Positions 25,499 to 35,161 of a DNA stretch of 64,000 bases are shown here, piece by piece. Within the stretch, counting starts at the first letter, position 1; the number at the start of each line of letters is the position of its first letter. This DNA is from an uncultured Schlesneria sp. (GTDB lineage Bacteria > Planctomycetota > Planctomycetia > Planctomycetales > Planctomycetaceae): positions 17,369 to 81,368 of the forward strand of contig CAIULL010000131.1 in the NCBI GenBank assembly GCA_903899985.1, given 5' to 3'. The translations under genes were made by a program, and so were the position numbers. The notes below the pieces were generated by a model. It did not search any database, was not told where the DNA came from, and was given only the letters and a program-made list of their open reading frames with translations.

Positions 25499-28000
25499 AT
25501 GGATTTTCCGGTTTGTCCTTCGTGTCGTCAGTCAGTCATTGATGATGATGCTGTGGACTGTCCGTTTTGCGGCGCATCAATGAAGTCCAAGCCCGGATCA
25601 AAGCCGGCTCCGGCAGCGGCAAAATCGCCCACCACTGCGACAAAGCCGGCTCCGACAAAACCGACGTTCGGTGTGACCAAGCCGACTCTTCCTGGAGATG
25701 ACCTGCCGTTTGAATCTGAGTTAACAACGGGCAAGTCGGCCATTCCCGCCATGCCAAATCCGACGAAACAGCGGACCTTGCAAGTTATTTGTCCAATGTG
25801 CGATACACCGGGTTATCTTCCGCCAACGGCGGCTGGTCAAAGCGTGCGTTGTGCCAATTCGAAATGTGTGATGCCGGTTTTCACCGCTCCGTCCGAAAAG
25901 AAAAAGGAAGAGGCACCACCGCCACCACCTGCTCCCAAGGCAAGTAACTTGCCGATGATCGGTGCCATTACTCTTGCGGCACTCGCTCTGTTCGCTGCTG
26001 GTATCTATCTGACGATGTTCCACAAGAGTGGGCCGGCTCAGAAGGTTCTGTCGGAAGAAGAAAAGCAGATGATCGCCGAGATGGCGGGCAACAACAAAAA
26101 GAATCCAGCAGTCAAACCGAACCCGGCAGATGTCGGGCCGGGCGTTCAACCGCCGAAAGATAATGGAAAAGAGAGCAAATCCGTTGACAAGACGGTCCAA
26201 TCAAATGAAGAACTCGTCAAATCTGCGTTAAAGCAGATGAAAGATTCGTCGCTCGCTGCAGAAAAGCAGCGAAGTAAGCCTTACTGCAGACAGTTATCTG
26301 CTGAAGCCAATGCTGTGACGGGAAATGCTGCTACCGCTCGAGAACATCTGGAACAATTGTCGAAGGTCGGACCTGCAGTCACATATTACCGGGTGATCCC
26401 TTTGCTCGATCTCTTCTGGGGAGAATTCATAACAGGCGATAAAGCGGCTGCTTTGAAGACGTTGAACAGTGCCGTTTCGGAAATCTCAAAGCTTCCAAAA
26501 TTCGGTCGAACTCGATTAGAGATCGTCGGTCGCGTTGTCGCAGCACTGGCAGCCGCCGATCGAATTCCGGAAGCAATAACGATGCTTTCAGGGTTTCATT
26601 CATCGGAACCCGAAGCCCAACTGGCCGCACGATTGCAAATGGCGACTGATGGCAAACTCGGGCGACTGGTTGATTCGAATTCGGTATTGCCCTGGAAAAA
26701 TCCTCAAGCAGTTGCCGCAACATCATCATTGATCGCTCGCGATCAAATGTCGGCAGCTGTTGCTTGGATTGCTGCTCAAGCGAACGAGGAGGCGAAAGCC
26801 GAATGTCTTTCGGTCTGGGCGCAAGAGACTGCTTTTCGCAAGGCCGCTCAGGGTGAATTAGACTCAGATGGAACAATTGCGGCTAGTGCTGAAAAGCTTG
26901 CTCCCGCGTTCGCTGCCAGGGTCTGGGCACGAGCTGGTTGTGGCCGGGTATTAGCGAAGGACCAGGTGGGTGCCAGTGCTGCTGCTCGGCTCGCTCTAGA
27001 AAAGCTCGCGACGATCAACATACCAGCCGAACCTGCGATGCCATCCATTAAACAGACTGTGAAATTTCCAAAGGAAATGCCCGCAGCGGAGCCGCTATTT
27101 CAAGCCGCCGTTGCCGCGGGTGAACTGGCGTTTTTACAGATCCAGTCGAAAGAGACGAAAGCTGATGCCGAAAAGTCTCTCGATCAGGCTTTGTCGTTTG
27201 TTCGTGCGACGGCACCGACATTTGCCGCGGCTCAACCAAGACAGGATGAAGCTGAACGACTAGGTTCGGCTGGCCTGCTCAAGCTGCTGAAACAGGAGCT
27301 GAAACTAAAATCGGACGACGAGGCACGAACGTCCGCCAGTAACTACAAGAGAGCTTTAACCGAAATCGTGGACGCATCCCAACGGAAGTTCGCGATTGAA
27401 ACAGAGCTGTTATCACGACTGCGTGGTGCGGGGTTGGGGTTGAACGAAAAGGTATGGATCGTCGTCAGCACGCGGACAATGGCAGATGACATTAATCGGC
27501 GAGAAAACTTTTTCGCGACAGGTCTACCTGGCGAGTTGATCGAAGGATTGAAAGGAACCTCCGAAGAACAGGCGATTCTCGGTGCATGGTCGCTGCGTTC
27601 CAAAGCCGCTGAACCTCCTCGACCAGCACAGGTTGAGTTAAATGAATTGCTGAAATCAAATCTGCCTGCAGCTGCCGAATTTGTGCAATCGATTGATAAT
27701 AAAACCAGCCGTCGAGATGAACTGTTGCTCCGAACGGCGTCGGTACTTCCCACGGTAAACCAACTTTCTACCGCCTTTCAGTTCATCGGAAAATTGGAAG
27801 ATCCGGTGGCACGTGAAGAGTGTTATCGGTTCGCTGCAGCACTCGGAGCACAACGAGGTCAATCAGAAGAAGTCTGGAAACAGGTGTCGGTTGTCCAGCA
27901 ACACACTGAAAAGGTAGCCCTGTGTCGTGGTTTGATTGCAGGACTCCAATACGCAGGAAAACTCATTGAAGAACTGCCTGATTCAACGCGACGTCCTTAA
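25499..28000 (+). CDS. large zinc-ribbon, single-TM protein with TPR-like repeats
   Basis: 833 aa from ATG 25499 (MDFPVCPSCRQSV), with AGGAA 10 nt upstream; the open frame before it lacks family features. Two treble-clef/zinc-ribbon motifs open the protein: CPSC...CPFC (Cys 6, 9, 21, 24) and CPMC...CANSKC (about 95-125), separated by a Pro/Lys/Thr linker. A Pro-rich stretch precedes one membrane helix (IGAITLAALALFAAGIYLTMF, about 152-175). The remaining 650 residues are Ala/Glu/Lys-rich alpha helices with hints of TPR-like pairs. The likely topology is zinc ribbons in the cytoplasm and the helical part outside. Planctomycetes have several such zinc-ribbon/TM/TPR proteins of unknown function. 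Confidence 0.8.
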   Translation: MDFPVCPSCRQSVIDDDAVDCPFCGASMKSKPGSKPAPAAAKSPTTATKPAPTKPTFGVTKPTLPGDDLPFESELTTGKSAIPAMPNPTKQRTLQVICPMCDTPGYLPPTAAGQSVRCANSKCVMPVFTAPSEKKKEEAPPPPPAPKASNLPMIGAITLAALALFAAGIYLTMFHKSGPAQKVLSEEEKQMIAEMAGNNKKNPAVKPNPADVGPGVQPPKDNGKESKSVDKTVQSNEELVKSALKQMKDSSLAAEKQRSKPYCRQLSAEANAVTGNAATAREHLEQLSKVGPAVTYYRVIPLLDLFWGEFITGDKAAALKTLNSAVSEISKLPKFGRTRLEIVGRVVAALAAADRIPEAITMLSGFHSSEPEAQLAARLQMATDGKLGRLVDSNSVLPWKNPQAVAATSSLIARDQMSAAVAWIAAQANEEAKAECLSVWAQETAFRKAAQGELDSDGTIAASAEKLAPAFAARVWARAGCGRVLAKDQVGASAAARLALEKLATINIPAEPAMPSIKQTVKFPKEMPAAEPLFQAAVAAGELAFLQIQSKETKADAEKSLDQALSFVRATAPTFAAAQPRQDEAERLGSAGLLKLLKQELKLKSDDEARTSASNYKRALTEIVDASQRKFAIETELLSRLRGAGLGLNEKVWIVVSTRTMADDINRRENFFATGLPGELIEGLKGTSEEQAILGAWSLRSKAAEPPRPAQVELNELLKSNLPAAAEFVQSIDNKTSRRDELLLRTASVLPTVNQLSTAFQFIGKLEDPVAREECYRFAAALGAQRGQSEEVWKQVSVVQQHTEKVALCRGLIAGLQYAGKLIEELPDSTRRP

Positions 28001-28422
28001 TTTCCGCAGTTCCATACTGGGTCAAGGCTTTGCATAGAAGGGGATGCCTTCTTTTCAGCTTAAGTTCGACGAGATTTCTTTTACAAAACCGTGACCTTCG
28101 AACGCTTGTTCTGTGTAACAACCTGATCAAAACTTTAAATCCTTAACACTCACTCATTCGCATGCCTGCCCACCTTTGCGAGCCGGTTTCAGCTTCGATA
28201 CACTCCGTCAAACAAAAAGTGAATTGTCACCGTGAACATTCGGGTGCTTCCGCATATCTGGTTGTGGGCATGCGGTGTTTTTTGATTGTGTCGAACCACG
28301 TAATAACCCAAGGCTTTCCCGACGTCGAAGATCAAAAGCACTCAGTCCTTTTTCACCGATGACAAATCGTTTGGCGGTATTCCAAGCTTCCTTCCAACTC
28401 AACTTCTCCAGGCAACTTCAAC
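28001..28422. other. 422-nt intergenic region upstream of xylA
   Basis: Starts with the hairpin terminator at 28036-28055. The remainder is the xylA leader. Open frames of about 60 codons (28162-28460 plus, 28208-28402 minus) overlap each other and look like noise. No operator or riboswitch recognised. Confidence 0.4.
28036..28055 (+). terminator. rho-independent-like terminator after zinc-ribbon gene
   Basis: AGAAGG (28036-28041), loop GGATG, CCTTCT (28047-28052), then TTTC, about 36 nt after the stop. A short stem, but well placed with a pyrimidine tail. Confidence 0.5.
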
Positions 28423-29733
28423 ATGACCTATTTTCCCGGCATTCCCAAGATTCAGTATGAAGGTCCAACCAGTAAAAATCCTCTTTCGTATCGCCACTAC
28501 AACCCTGAAGAAGTGGTTGAAGGAAAGAAACTGAAGGATCTGCTTCGTTATACTGTCTGTTACTGGCACACCTTCCGGGGAACGGGTAGCGATCCTTTCG
28601 GCTCGGCGACATTGCAACGTCCGTGGGACGATGGATCCGATTCGGTGGAAAACGCCGTGAAGCGAGTCGATGCCGCCTTCGAGTTCATCGAAAAGCTAGG
28701 CTGTCCATTCTATGCGTTTCACGATCGCGACGTGGCACCTGAAGGGGACACGCTGGCTCAGACAAACAAAAATCTGGACACGGTGGTTAAAGCGCTTAAG
28801 GCCGCACAGGAACGGACTGGGATCAAATTGTTGTGGGGCACTGCGAATATGTTTTCGCACCCGCGATTCATGCATGGAGCCGCAACGACATGCAACGCCG
28901 ATGTCTTCGCGTTTGCGGCTGCACAGGTCAAAAAGGCGTTGGAAGTCACTAAGGAACTGGGTGGCGAAAACTACGTCTTCTGGGGTGGTCGCGAGGGATA
29001 TCACAACCTGTTCAACACTGACATGAAGCGGGAACTTGATCATCTTGCAAAGTTCATGCATCTGGCTGTCGACTACGCTAAGAAGATTGGGTTCAAAGGG
29101 CAGTTCCTGTTCGAGCCAAAGCCAAAAGAACCGACAAAGCATCAGTACGATTTCGACGCGGCAGCCTGCCTGAACTTCTGCCGTGCTAATGGATTGATGG
29201 ATCATGTTAAGCTGAACATTGAAACCAACCATGCAACTCTGGCAGGTCATACGATGATGCACGAACTGGAATATGCTCGAATCCAGGGGGCTTTGGGAAG
29301 CATCGACGCCAATACTGGCGACCTGCTGCTCGGCTGGGACACTGATCAGTTCCCAACGGACATCTACCTGACAACGCAGTGCATGCTCGTGATCCTTGAG
29401 CAGGGTGGTCTTGCGCCTGGCGGCGTCAACTTTGATGCAAAAGTTCGTCGCGAAAGCTTTGAGCCGGTGGATCTGTTCCACGCTCATATCGGTGCAATTG
29501 ACGCATTCGCGCGTGGTACAAAGATCGCTGCTGCGATTCGAAAGGATGGGGTCCTCAAGAACTTCGTCAAGAACCGTTATCGAAGCTTTGACACGGGCAT
29601 CGGGGCGGAAATCGAATCGGGCAAGGCTTCGTTTGAATCGCTCGAGAAATATGTTCTTGGCAAACCACAACTTGATCCAAACGAATCAGGCCGACAGGAA
29701 TTGTTAGAAAACATCATCAATCAGTACATCTGA
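28423..29733 (+). CDS. xylA: xylose isomerase
   Basis: 436 aa, converts D-xylose to D-xylulose (and glucose to fructose). Class II type by length and sequence. The active-site His100 and Asp103 are in [13 protein letters not shown]; metal ligands follow in [16 protein letters not shown] and in [11 protein letters not shown]; the substrate site contains [17 protein letters not shown]. The C-terminus ends in [10 protein letters not shown], as usual. The ATG at 28423 has only a weak ribosome site. No xylulokinase or transporter gene is adjacent, and the gene is closed by two terminators, so it is monocistronic. Regulation cannot be read here; the nearby winged-helix gene is separated by 0.8 kb. 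Confidence 0.96.
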   Translation: MTYFPGIPKIQYEGPTSKNPLSYRHYNPEEVVEGKKLKDLLRYTVCYWHTFRGTGSDPFGSATLQRPWDDGSDSVENAVKRVDAAFEFIEKLGCPFYAFHDRDVAPEGDTLAQTNKNLDTVVKALKAAQERTGIKLLWGTANMFSHPRFMHGAATTCNADVFAFAAAQVKKALEVTKELGGENYVFWGGREGYHNLFNTDMKRELDHLAKFMHLAVDYAKKIGFKGQFLFEPKPKEPTKHQYDFDAAACLNFCRANGLMDHVKLNIETNHATLAGHTMMHELEYARIQGALGSIDANTGDLLLGWDTDQFPTDIYLTTQCMLVILEQGGLAPGGVNFDAKVRRESFEPVDLFHAHIGAIDAFARGTKIAAAIRKDGVLKNFVKNRYRSFDTGIGAEIESGKASFESLEKYVLGKPQLDPNESGRQELLENIINQYI

Positions 29734-29744
29734 GTGCACACCGA

Positions 29745-29783
29745 AGATTCTCATATCCAATTGAGAATCTGTTTTCTGATTTT
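29745..29783 (+). terminator. xylA terminator 1
   Basis: AGATTCTCA (29745-29753) pairs perfectly with TGAGAATCT (29762-29770) around an 8-nt loop, followed by GTTTTCTGATTTT. It begins 12 nt after the xylA stop. Confidence 0.7.
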
Positions 29784-29846
29784 GATGACATGCGCGATGG
29801 GTGAAGCCAAAGTCGAATCTTCGGACTCGGCGACAGCAAAAGTTAC

Positions 29847-29885
29847 AAAACCGGGAACCGTTTGCGGTTCCCGGTTTTTCTTATT
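29847..29885 (+). terminator. strong rho-independent terminator
   Basis: AAAACCGGGAACCG (29847-29860), loop TTTG, CGGTTCCCGGTTTT (29865-29878): a perfect 14-bp stem flanked by A-rich and T-rich tracts, so it can act in both directions. A classic terminator, about 110 nt beyond xylA. Confidence 0.88.
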
Positions 29886-30569
29886 ACTTTCGCCATAAAC
29901 TGTTTCCGAAAATTCGTTCGGCGCGACGTTTCATCGTAACGTCAACTTCGCGTCCAATTAGTGTCTTCATCCCAAGGGGATTAATAAACCTTACACCCGT
30001 TCTGACGATGCTGTGAAGAATTGTGGTCGGGTGAAACTGGTGGTAATTCCAGGTGCCAGTGACTTCGGACAGCTGTCCGATGCATTGAAATCGCTTACGC
30101 GCGATGACGCACAGAATTATTACACGCCTCGAATAATGATTTTTTGCGAAGGAAGGGTTCGTGTTTTATTGATTCTTGCTACGTCATGTCAGGACTAAAG
30201 CAATCTGCCAGTGGCTTCGCGTCAGTGGCAACACAGTGTAAGGGGTTCGGTGTTGGAAAATTGAGTCTTAAAGGATGGCGGAATCGCGGTAAAGATTTCC
30301 GATTTGCCCTGATGACACCTGCAACCAACGTTTTCTTGAGAACCTTCAGGGTCAAGATTTTTTTGTCGCCAGATCTGGTGCGTTCACTTCGTTCGGCTTA
30401 AGGAATTATTGTCAGTCGTTGCAGTGCAAAGATAATTCGCCCAAGCTTGGCATGTCAAAAAATCTGCAACCTGAACTGAGCGGCATCCAAACGGCTAATC
30501 CTCGTGTTTTCACTAAGGAAAAACCTAACCTATTACGGTTCGATCTTCGCTTGGACGCCAAGATTCCCA

Positions 30570-30980
30570 TCAGCCTCCGATTTTACCATTCGATGGTTTT
30601 GTCAATCGACCGGATTTGACCTTTGCGTTTGGCTGTTCTGAGATCAGATTTAAGATCTCTAATAACTCCCCCACTGTGTGATGCATTTCAAGGGGGTGCC
30701 TTAACTTTAGATCGACATTGACCCTGTAGTGATTACAACGCCCTTCCTTCGTGATTTCGAGGTAGCCTGCTCCGGCTAAGTCCGCGACGATCTTTTGAAC
30801 CATACGCTCCGTGATGCCAACCAGCCTCGCAACATCGCGAAGTCGCATATCAGGGTTATGGTACAGACACAACAGGACGTGAGAATGATTGGTTAAAAAC
30901 GTCCAAACGTCGCTCACTGGCGGACCGTTCGAACTTTCAAGTGTGCGAGATTCTTTCGTTGTGGAAGAGGCTTTCTTCAT
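30570..30980 (-). CDS. winged helix-turn-helix regulator (MarR/ArsR-like)
   Basis: 136 aa, ATG with AAGGG about 9 nt upstream. Central winged HTH: VWTFLTNHSHVLLCLYHNPDMRLRDVARLVGITERMVQKIVADLAGAGYLEIT; the recognition helix is VGITERMVQKIVADL and the wing is KEGRCNHYRVN. The N- and C-terminal tails are charged and disordered. It resembles the small 'regulatory, MarR' proteins found repeatedly in Planctomycetes and some Archaea. No metal-binding Cys/His set or ligand domain is visible, so the signal is unknown. The gene stands alone on the minus strand. Confidence 0.8.
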   Translation of the reverse strand: MKKASSTTKESRTLESSNGPPVSDVWTFLTNHSHVLLCLYHNPDMRLRDVARLVGITERMVQKIVADLAGAGYLEITKEGRCNHYRVNVDLKLRHPLEMHHTVGELLEILNLISEQPNAKVKSGRLTKPSNGKIGG

Positions 30981-31382
30981 GAATTGGCCCTTGAAACCCG
31001 GCAGGTCCGCCTTCTGAATTGAAGCGAGTTTTCTGAAAACTGGATACGCATGTACTCTAATCGAAACGTGCCTGCTTGCACCACACTGGCGATCGCCAAT
31101 GAGTTCCCTTTTACGGGAGGGTGTCTTGGCGACTGTCTATTGATTCAATGTAGAGACTTAATCGATTCCGACCGTATCAGAAACCAATCCAGGCGTTTTC
31201 CCAACAACGAAAACCGACTTTGGAAGAGTCCAGTAGAACTCAAGTTGACCCAAAGACTCTTTAAGCAAGCGTACCGGAACAAGGGTGAGCGGTCATGATC
31301 AGGCATCCCGAAATCAACTTCTGGCTGGATTCACTTGGTAATTGCGACTCCCGATTCGCGGATTCTTAAACTTCCGAAGTTC
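30981..31382. other. 402-nt gap with motif copy 3 and a palindrome
   Basis: Upstream of the winged-helix gene. It holds a perfect 12-bp palindrome TGGCGATCGCCA (31087-31098) about 107 nt before that gene's start and the intergenic motif at 31207. No convincing gene (a frame at 31050-31298 is not protein-like). The palindrome could be an operator, but there is no second copy to support this. Confidence 0.35.
31207..31221 (+). repeat. intergenic motif ACGAAAACCGAYYTT, copy 3
   Basis: ACGAAAACCGACTTT, sharing the 11-mer with 10691 and 22501. Role unknown. Confidence 0.35.
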
Positions 31383-31886
31383 TCAGGGTGAAAGATCGAA
31401 ATCAGCCGTATTCGAACCAGCCTTAACGGTGTATTCCAACTTGCTTGTCAGGGTGCTCGAATATTTTGCAGGAAACGGCGGCTTGGCTGACTCCTTTACC
31501 TTCGCCGATCCCGGCGGACCCATCACTTTGCGTGCCATCTCAGAAGGGTCTTGAAGTTCGCCCTTTGAAGTCACCAGCTCGACCTTTGACGGAGGAGCCA
31601 ATTGAATCCGGTAAGCGACTGCCGGGACATCAAATGACCCGTTACACGTCAATGTGTATTTTCCTTCCGACTTGACTGTCCCTACGGCGAGATACCCCCC
31701 CTCAACGGCCTGAAATGCCACCTGGCATCCCTCGGCGAGTGGTTTACCATCGATGATCATTTTTCCGGTGACCATACCGGTGGGACCCTTGTACCCGGTG
31801 CCGCTTCCACCGCCACAGCCCGAAGCGAGAACCAGCAGGACGACAATCGAACAGTGTGCTTGCAATGATCTGACGACGTGTGGCAT
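31383..31886 (-). CDS. small lipoprotein (carboxypeptidase-regulatory-like, planctomycete type)
   Basis: 167 aa from ATG 31886 (MPHVVRSLQAHCSIVVLLVLASGCGGGS); AGGAA is 10 nt upstream. Lipobox LASGC followed by GGGSGTGYKG is typical of planctomycete lipoproteins that accompany DUF1559 genes. The mature part looks like one beta-sandwich (TGMVTGKMIIDGKPLAEGCQVAFQA, then ...GKYTLTC...). The C-terminus ends in KAGSNTADFDLSP. Family partners usually lie beside the DUF1559 prepilin-like gene, as here (next upstream gene). Likely envelope-associated; function unknown. Confidence 0.8.
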   Translation of the reverse strand: MPHVVRSLQAHCSIVVLLVLASGCGGGSGTGYKGPTGMVTGKMIIDGKPLAEGCQVAFQAVEGGYLAVGTVKSEGKYTLTCNGSFDVPAVAYRIQLAPPSKVELVTSKGELQDPSEMARKVMGPPGSAKVKESAKPPFPAKYSSTLTSKLEYTVKAGSNTADFDLSP

Positions 31887-31923
31887 TGCCAATTTTTTCC
31901 TGAGCCCTGGTTGAAAATTCGTA

Positions 31924-31968
31924 ACATAAGAAAAGATCTTGGACGTCACGAAATGTAACGTCCAAGAT
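31924..31968 (-). terminator. terminator between DUF1559 and lipoprotein genes
   Basis: ATCTTGGACGT (31936-31946) and ACGTCCAAGAT (31958-31968) form an 11-bp perfect stem with an 11-nt loop. Read on the minus strand it is followed by CTTTTCTTATGTT, a T-rich tail, so it should stop the DUF1559 transcript. Confidence 0.75.
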
Positions 31969-32003
31969 TGCGATCAACTACAATGAGGAGCTGTCATGCT
32001 CGC

Positions 32004-32978
32004 TTAGAAATCACCAACAGGGAAATTGTCATCTCGAACAGACAAGAGTGTCAAGGTTCCCATGTCAACGTTGTTGCTGATAAACCGAACGGCACCGTCG
32101 GTCATGAGGCCATGCACACCACCTACGTGTGCGGAGGTCAGCGGGCAATTGCTTCCCGAAGCGTCATCCCACGCGGACCAGACCAGACCATTCTGGCCAA
32201 GAACGCGTGCGTTTGGAGCATATCGAACGGTCACAGTGCAAGTGGCAGGCGCCCAGTCCATCCAGCCGGACAAACCGCCCATGGACCAGCTCCAGTTTCG
32301 CGAAGGACGACGATCGTCCTTGTTGTTATTCGCGTCGAAGACGTAATGGCTCATTTCTCCTTCGATCAAGGTATTCGATGTTCCGTCAGTACAGTCTCGA
32401 ATCTTCTTACCACCCCAGCAAATCATTCCGCGGCCAGAGGTCAAACCCCAATTTGTCGAGTTATCGTTCAATCCAGACGTATCTTTAAAAACACCGAAGG
32501 GGACCGCACCTTGAATACCATAGTAATGGGCTGTGACAAATCCGTTAGGGCTTTTGTCAGGGAGAATTGAGGATGGACATTTCAAGGTTGGAATCTTGGC
32601 GTCCCTTGAAATGTTCTGATTTCCACCCCAGCCTTCGTCGTTGGCAAGAAAATTCCACTGATTGAACAATGGAGCCTGATCGAAGTAAGGCAGCAGGGAA
32701 ACCCATTGCGAATGGCCCCATCGCTCACCACCAGAGGAATTCACAGTCTGGTTTCCGAATGCCGACGGAAATTGGTTGAACGTATCGTGATAGTTGTGCA
32801 GTGCCAGGCCTGTCTGTTTCAAGTTGTTCTTGCACTGGGTTCGGCGGGCTGCTTCTCGAGCCTGTTGGACGGCAGGAAGCAGCAGTGCGATCAAAACCGC
32901 AATAATGGCGATGACCACCAGCAGTTCAATCAGGGTAAAACCATGCTTTCTCTTCTGAATCGACTGACAATTCTTCAT
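32004..32978 (-). CDS. DUF1559 protein with type IV prepilin-like N-terminus
   Basis: 324 aa; TAGGAG 7 nt before the ATG. The N-terminus [47 protein letters not shown] is the classical prepilin cleavage and methylation motif (G/FTLIELL) followed by the DUF1559 signature [20 protein letters not shown]. The C-terminus ends with the family's H-G-G ([20 protein letters not shown]). These proteins are hugely expanded in Planctomycetes and are thought to be pseudopilins or envelope fibre subunits. The lipoprotein gene downstream is its usual partner, separated by a terminator. No prepilin peptidase is in the window. Confidence 0.95.
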   Translation of the reverse strand: MKNCQSIQKRKHGFTLIELLVVIAIIAVLIALLLPAVQQAREAARRTQCKNNLKQTGLALHNYHDTFNQFPSAFGNQTVNSSGGERWGHSQWVSLLPYFDQAPLFNQWNFLANDEGWGGNQNISRDAKIPTLKCPSSILPDKSPNGFVTAHYYGIQGAVPFGVFKDTSGLNDNSTNWGLTSGRGMICWGGKKIRDCTDGTSNTLIEGEMSHYVFDANNNKDDRRPSRNWSWSMGGLSGWMDWAPATCTVTVRYAPNARVLGQNGLVWSAWDDASGSNCPLTSAHVGGVHGLMTDGAVRFISNNVDMGTLTLLSVRDDNFPVGDF

Positions 32979-33381
32979 GCGAAACTCCTAATAACAAACG
33001 ACGAAAATGACCGCCTCAGAGAAATTCCGAGCCGGGAAATGCTTGAACCAGAACAAATGACAAAACTTGTCTTTATAGTACTTAGCCGAGCCATACCGCG
33101 GACGATATCTCGACGTTGCATTCGAATTGAAAAAAATTTGGGAAAGGGATGACTCATCAGTGAAGACGAGTATGTATTCTATCTTACGCTGCAATCGATG
33201 ACTGTCAATTTAGACAAAATGGCTTTTGTGAAATCTACGTTAAGAGACGTATGTACCAACGTGAAATTCTATCCAATCGGAAGACAGGGCGACTCGGTCG
33301 TTGGATTGGATCTTTCAACTCAGACCTAATCTCGACGCATTAGAGTCAGCAAGGCCCGCAAGCCTGATGACTCGAAAAGTC
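32979..33381. other. 403-nt intergenic region
   Basis: Upstream of DUF1559 (minus) and downstream of the third PQQ gene (minus). AT-rich just before the DUF1559 gene, likely its promoter region. No RNA gene or motif recognised. Confidence 0.35.
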
Positions 33382-34692
33382 TCACTTGTTAGTCACGTCA
33401 TAACACATCAGTGTATTCTGCTCTCGAAGATATAGCTTTCCGGCAGCAACGACAGGATGTGCCCATGATTCCCGTTCTTGAAAGACGGGCATGAAACTCC
33501 CTTTGAGTTTGTATTCTGTCGGTGTTGCTTCGATCAGGGCGACTTCGCCTGACTGGTAACGGAAGATTAAGTGTCCATCTACGGCAGTGATCGCAGCTGA
33601 ACCGTTACCCGCACCACGAATTTTTCCACCCCATTTGACGTCGCCAGAAATCAAATCGACACAAACAGGAAGCCCGTTATTGTGTCCTTCACCAAAGTAT
33701 AGATGATCGCCGATCAGGACGATTCCACCGTGGTGATTCTGAAGCTCTTTTCCACGATAGTATTGCTCAACCGCGTCGACACCGTCGCCGTTTCGAGTGA
33801 GTTTCAACAACGCTGAGCCACCTTCGTTGTATCCGGTAGAACCAAACACATAATCCCCTTTCACGATCGGTGTCGGGATATCAGCGACCCCATTCGCGAT
33901 TCGGTTATAGCTCCAAAGATGCTTTCCATCGCTCGTCCGAACGCCAATCAACCCTCGTCCGATCAACTGGACATACTGTTTCACTCCCGCACCATGGCTG
34001 ATTGCCATCGCCGAATATCCAGCTCCTTGGCTGCCCGCCTTACCCTGATCAGGAACAGCCGACTTCCAGATTTCTTTTCCCGTTAGTTTGTCGAGGCAAA
34101 CAATCATGGCGTCAGCACTGCCGGGTGTACACAAGACGTAGTCACCATCAACCAATGGGGATTCCGAGAATCCCCAACCCGACATCATCTTCCCTTTCCA
34201 TTCGGCCTCGAAGACTTTCTTCCAGATCATGCTGCCGTCGGCCACTTTGACACACGAGATTTGACCGTTGGAGGTCACTACATACAGACGGTCGCCATCC
34301 ACGCTCGGTGTGCAGCGAGATCCGTCGTAACCATGCTTCGGAACCGAATCTGTTAACGGACTTGTCCATGCGACTTTTTGAGTTTTCAAATCGACGGCAA
34401 TAAGAGCCTGAGAATTCCCGACATTTCCAGTTGTGTACAAGCGATCACCAACAACAGAAACGCTGGCGAATCCCTGACCCATTCCATCCAGTTTCCACAA
34501 AAGTACCGGGGGTTTGGCATCCCAGTCGGTTGAAATCCCTTTGAACTGGCTGATGTTATCCCCGTTAGGACCGCGCCATTGAGGCCAATCCTGGGATGAT
34601 GATGATTTCGAATCAACGGCTCCAGCCGGAGAAAGAAACATTGAGCAGGCTGCAAGGACCAAAACCCCGAAAAGCACAGACCGTCGAGCCAT
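33382..34692 (-). CDS. PQQ-type beta-propeller secreted protein
   Basis: 436 aa from ATG 34692 (MARRSVLFGVLVLAACSMFLSPAGAVDS), with AGGGG 8 nt upstream; the frame is open to 34731. The signal peptide is followed by QDWPQWRGPNGDNISQFKG, then a full propeller: VGDRLYTTGNVGNSQALIAVDLKTQKVAW, YVVTSNGQISCVKVADGSMIW, ending LYLREQNTLMCYDVTNK. It has no extra domains, unlike the two in the first 4 kb. Such proteins in Planctomycetes often stand alone; whether they bind PQQ is unknown. It sits downstream of tRNA-Lys. Confidence 0.9.
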   Translation of the reverse strand: MARRSVLFGVLVLAACSMFLSPAGAVDSKSSSSQDWPQWRGPNGDNISQFKGISTDWDAKPPVLLWKLDGMGQGFASVSVVGDRLYTTGNVGNSQALIAVDLKTQKVAWTSPLTDSVPKHGYDGSRCTPSVDGDRLYVVTSNGQISCVKVADGSMIWKKVFEAEWKGKMMSGWGFSESPLVDGDYVLCTPGSADAMIVCLDKLTGKEIWKSAVPDQGKAGSQGAGYSAMAISHGAGVKQYVQLIGRGLIGVRTSDGKHLWSYNRIANGVADIPTPIVKGDYVFGSTGYNEGGSALLKLTRNGDGVDAVEQYYRGKELQNHHGGIVLIGDHLYFGEGHNNGLPVCVDLISGDVKWGGKIRGAGNGSAAITAVDGHLIFRYQSGEVALIEATPTEYKLKGSFMPVFQERESWAHPVVAAGKLYLREQNTLMCYDVTNK

Positions 34693-34734
34693 CAGAAATC
34701 CCCTGAATCGAAAAAGTGTCCCTACCAGCAACGC

Positions 34735-34770
34735 TCAAATACCCCAATCCTGTTTGTCAGGATCAGGGGG
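34735..34770 (-). terminator. tRNA-Lys terminator
   Basis: On the minus strand CCCCTGATCCTG and CAGGATTGGGG flank ACAAA with one bulge, followed by TATTTGAG. It lies about 75 nt after the tRNA 3' end and just before the PQQ gene start, so it probably separates the two. Confidence 0.55.
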
Positions 34771-34842
34771 CGAAAATCCATAAAGGATTCTCCAGAGAGC
34801 CGACGGCGACTCACTTGAGCCAAAGCGACGTCATCAAAACAG

Positions 34843-34915
<73 letters not shown>

Positions 34916-35161
34916 AGACTTCACTGCCATGCCAGTTGTACCGAGCAAGGACGAATCACGCCTCCCTCAAAAGCCTTTAAAAAAGGCCTAAAAAGCACAG
35001 TTCGCAATCTCGTTTCCCAGACTACAAACTAAACCGAGCAGGATCTGAAACCGGACCAACCAACCCGGCCTTTTCCACCAAAACGCTCGAATCGCATGGA
35101 ATTCTCGTCATTCTTAACGCGTACGTCAAGCGTCTCAGCCGCATCCGCTTTTACGAAACTT

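Larger units (their letters stand above)
29734..30569. other. 836-nt gap holding two terminators
   Basis: Contains the two hairpins listed separately, then about 680 nt with only short overlapping frames (29801-30016, 30013-30198, 30144-30401), none with a ribosome site or protein-like composition. No RNA gene recognised. It may be decayed sequence. Confidence 0.45.

Noticed and set aside
29801..30401. Several overlapping short frames after xylA
   Set aside because: Each lacks a ribosome site and they overlap one another; two terminators already close the xylA unit.
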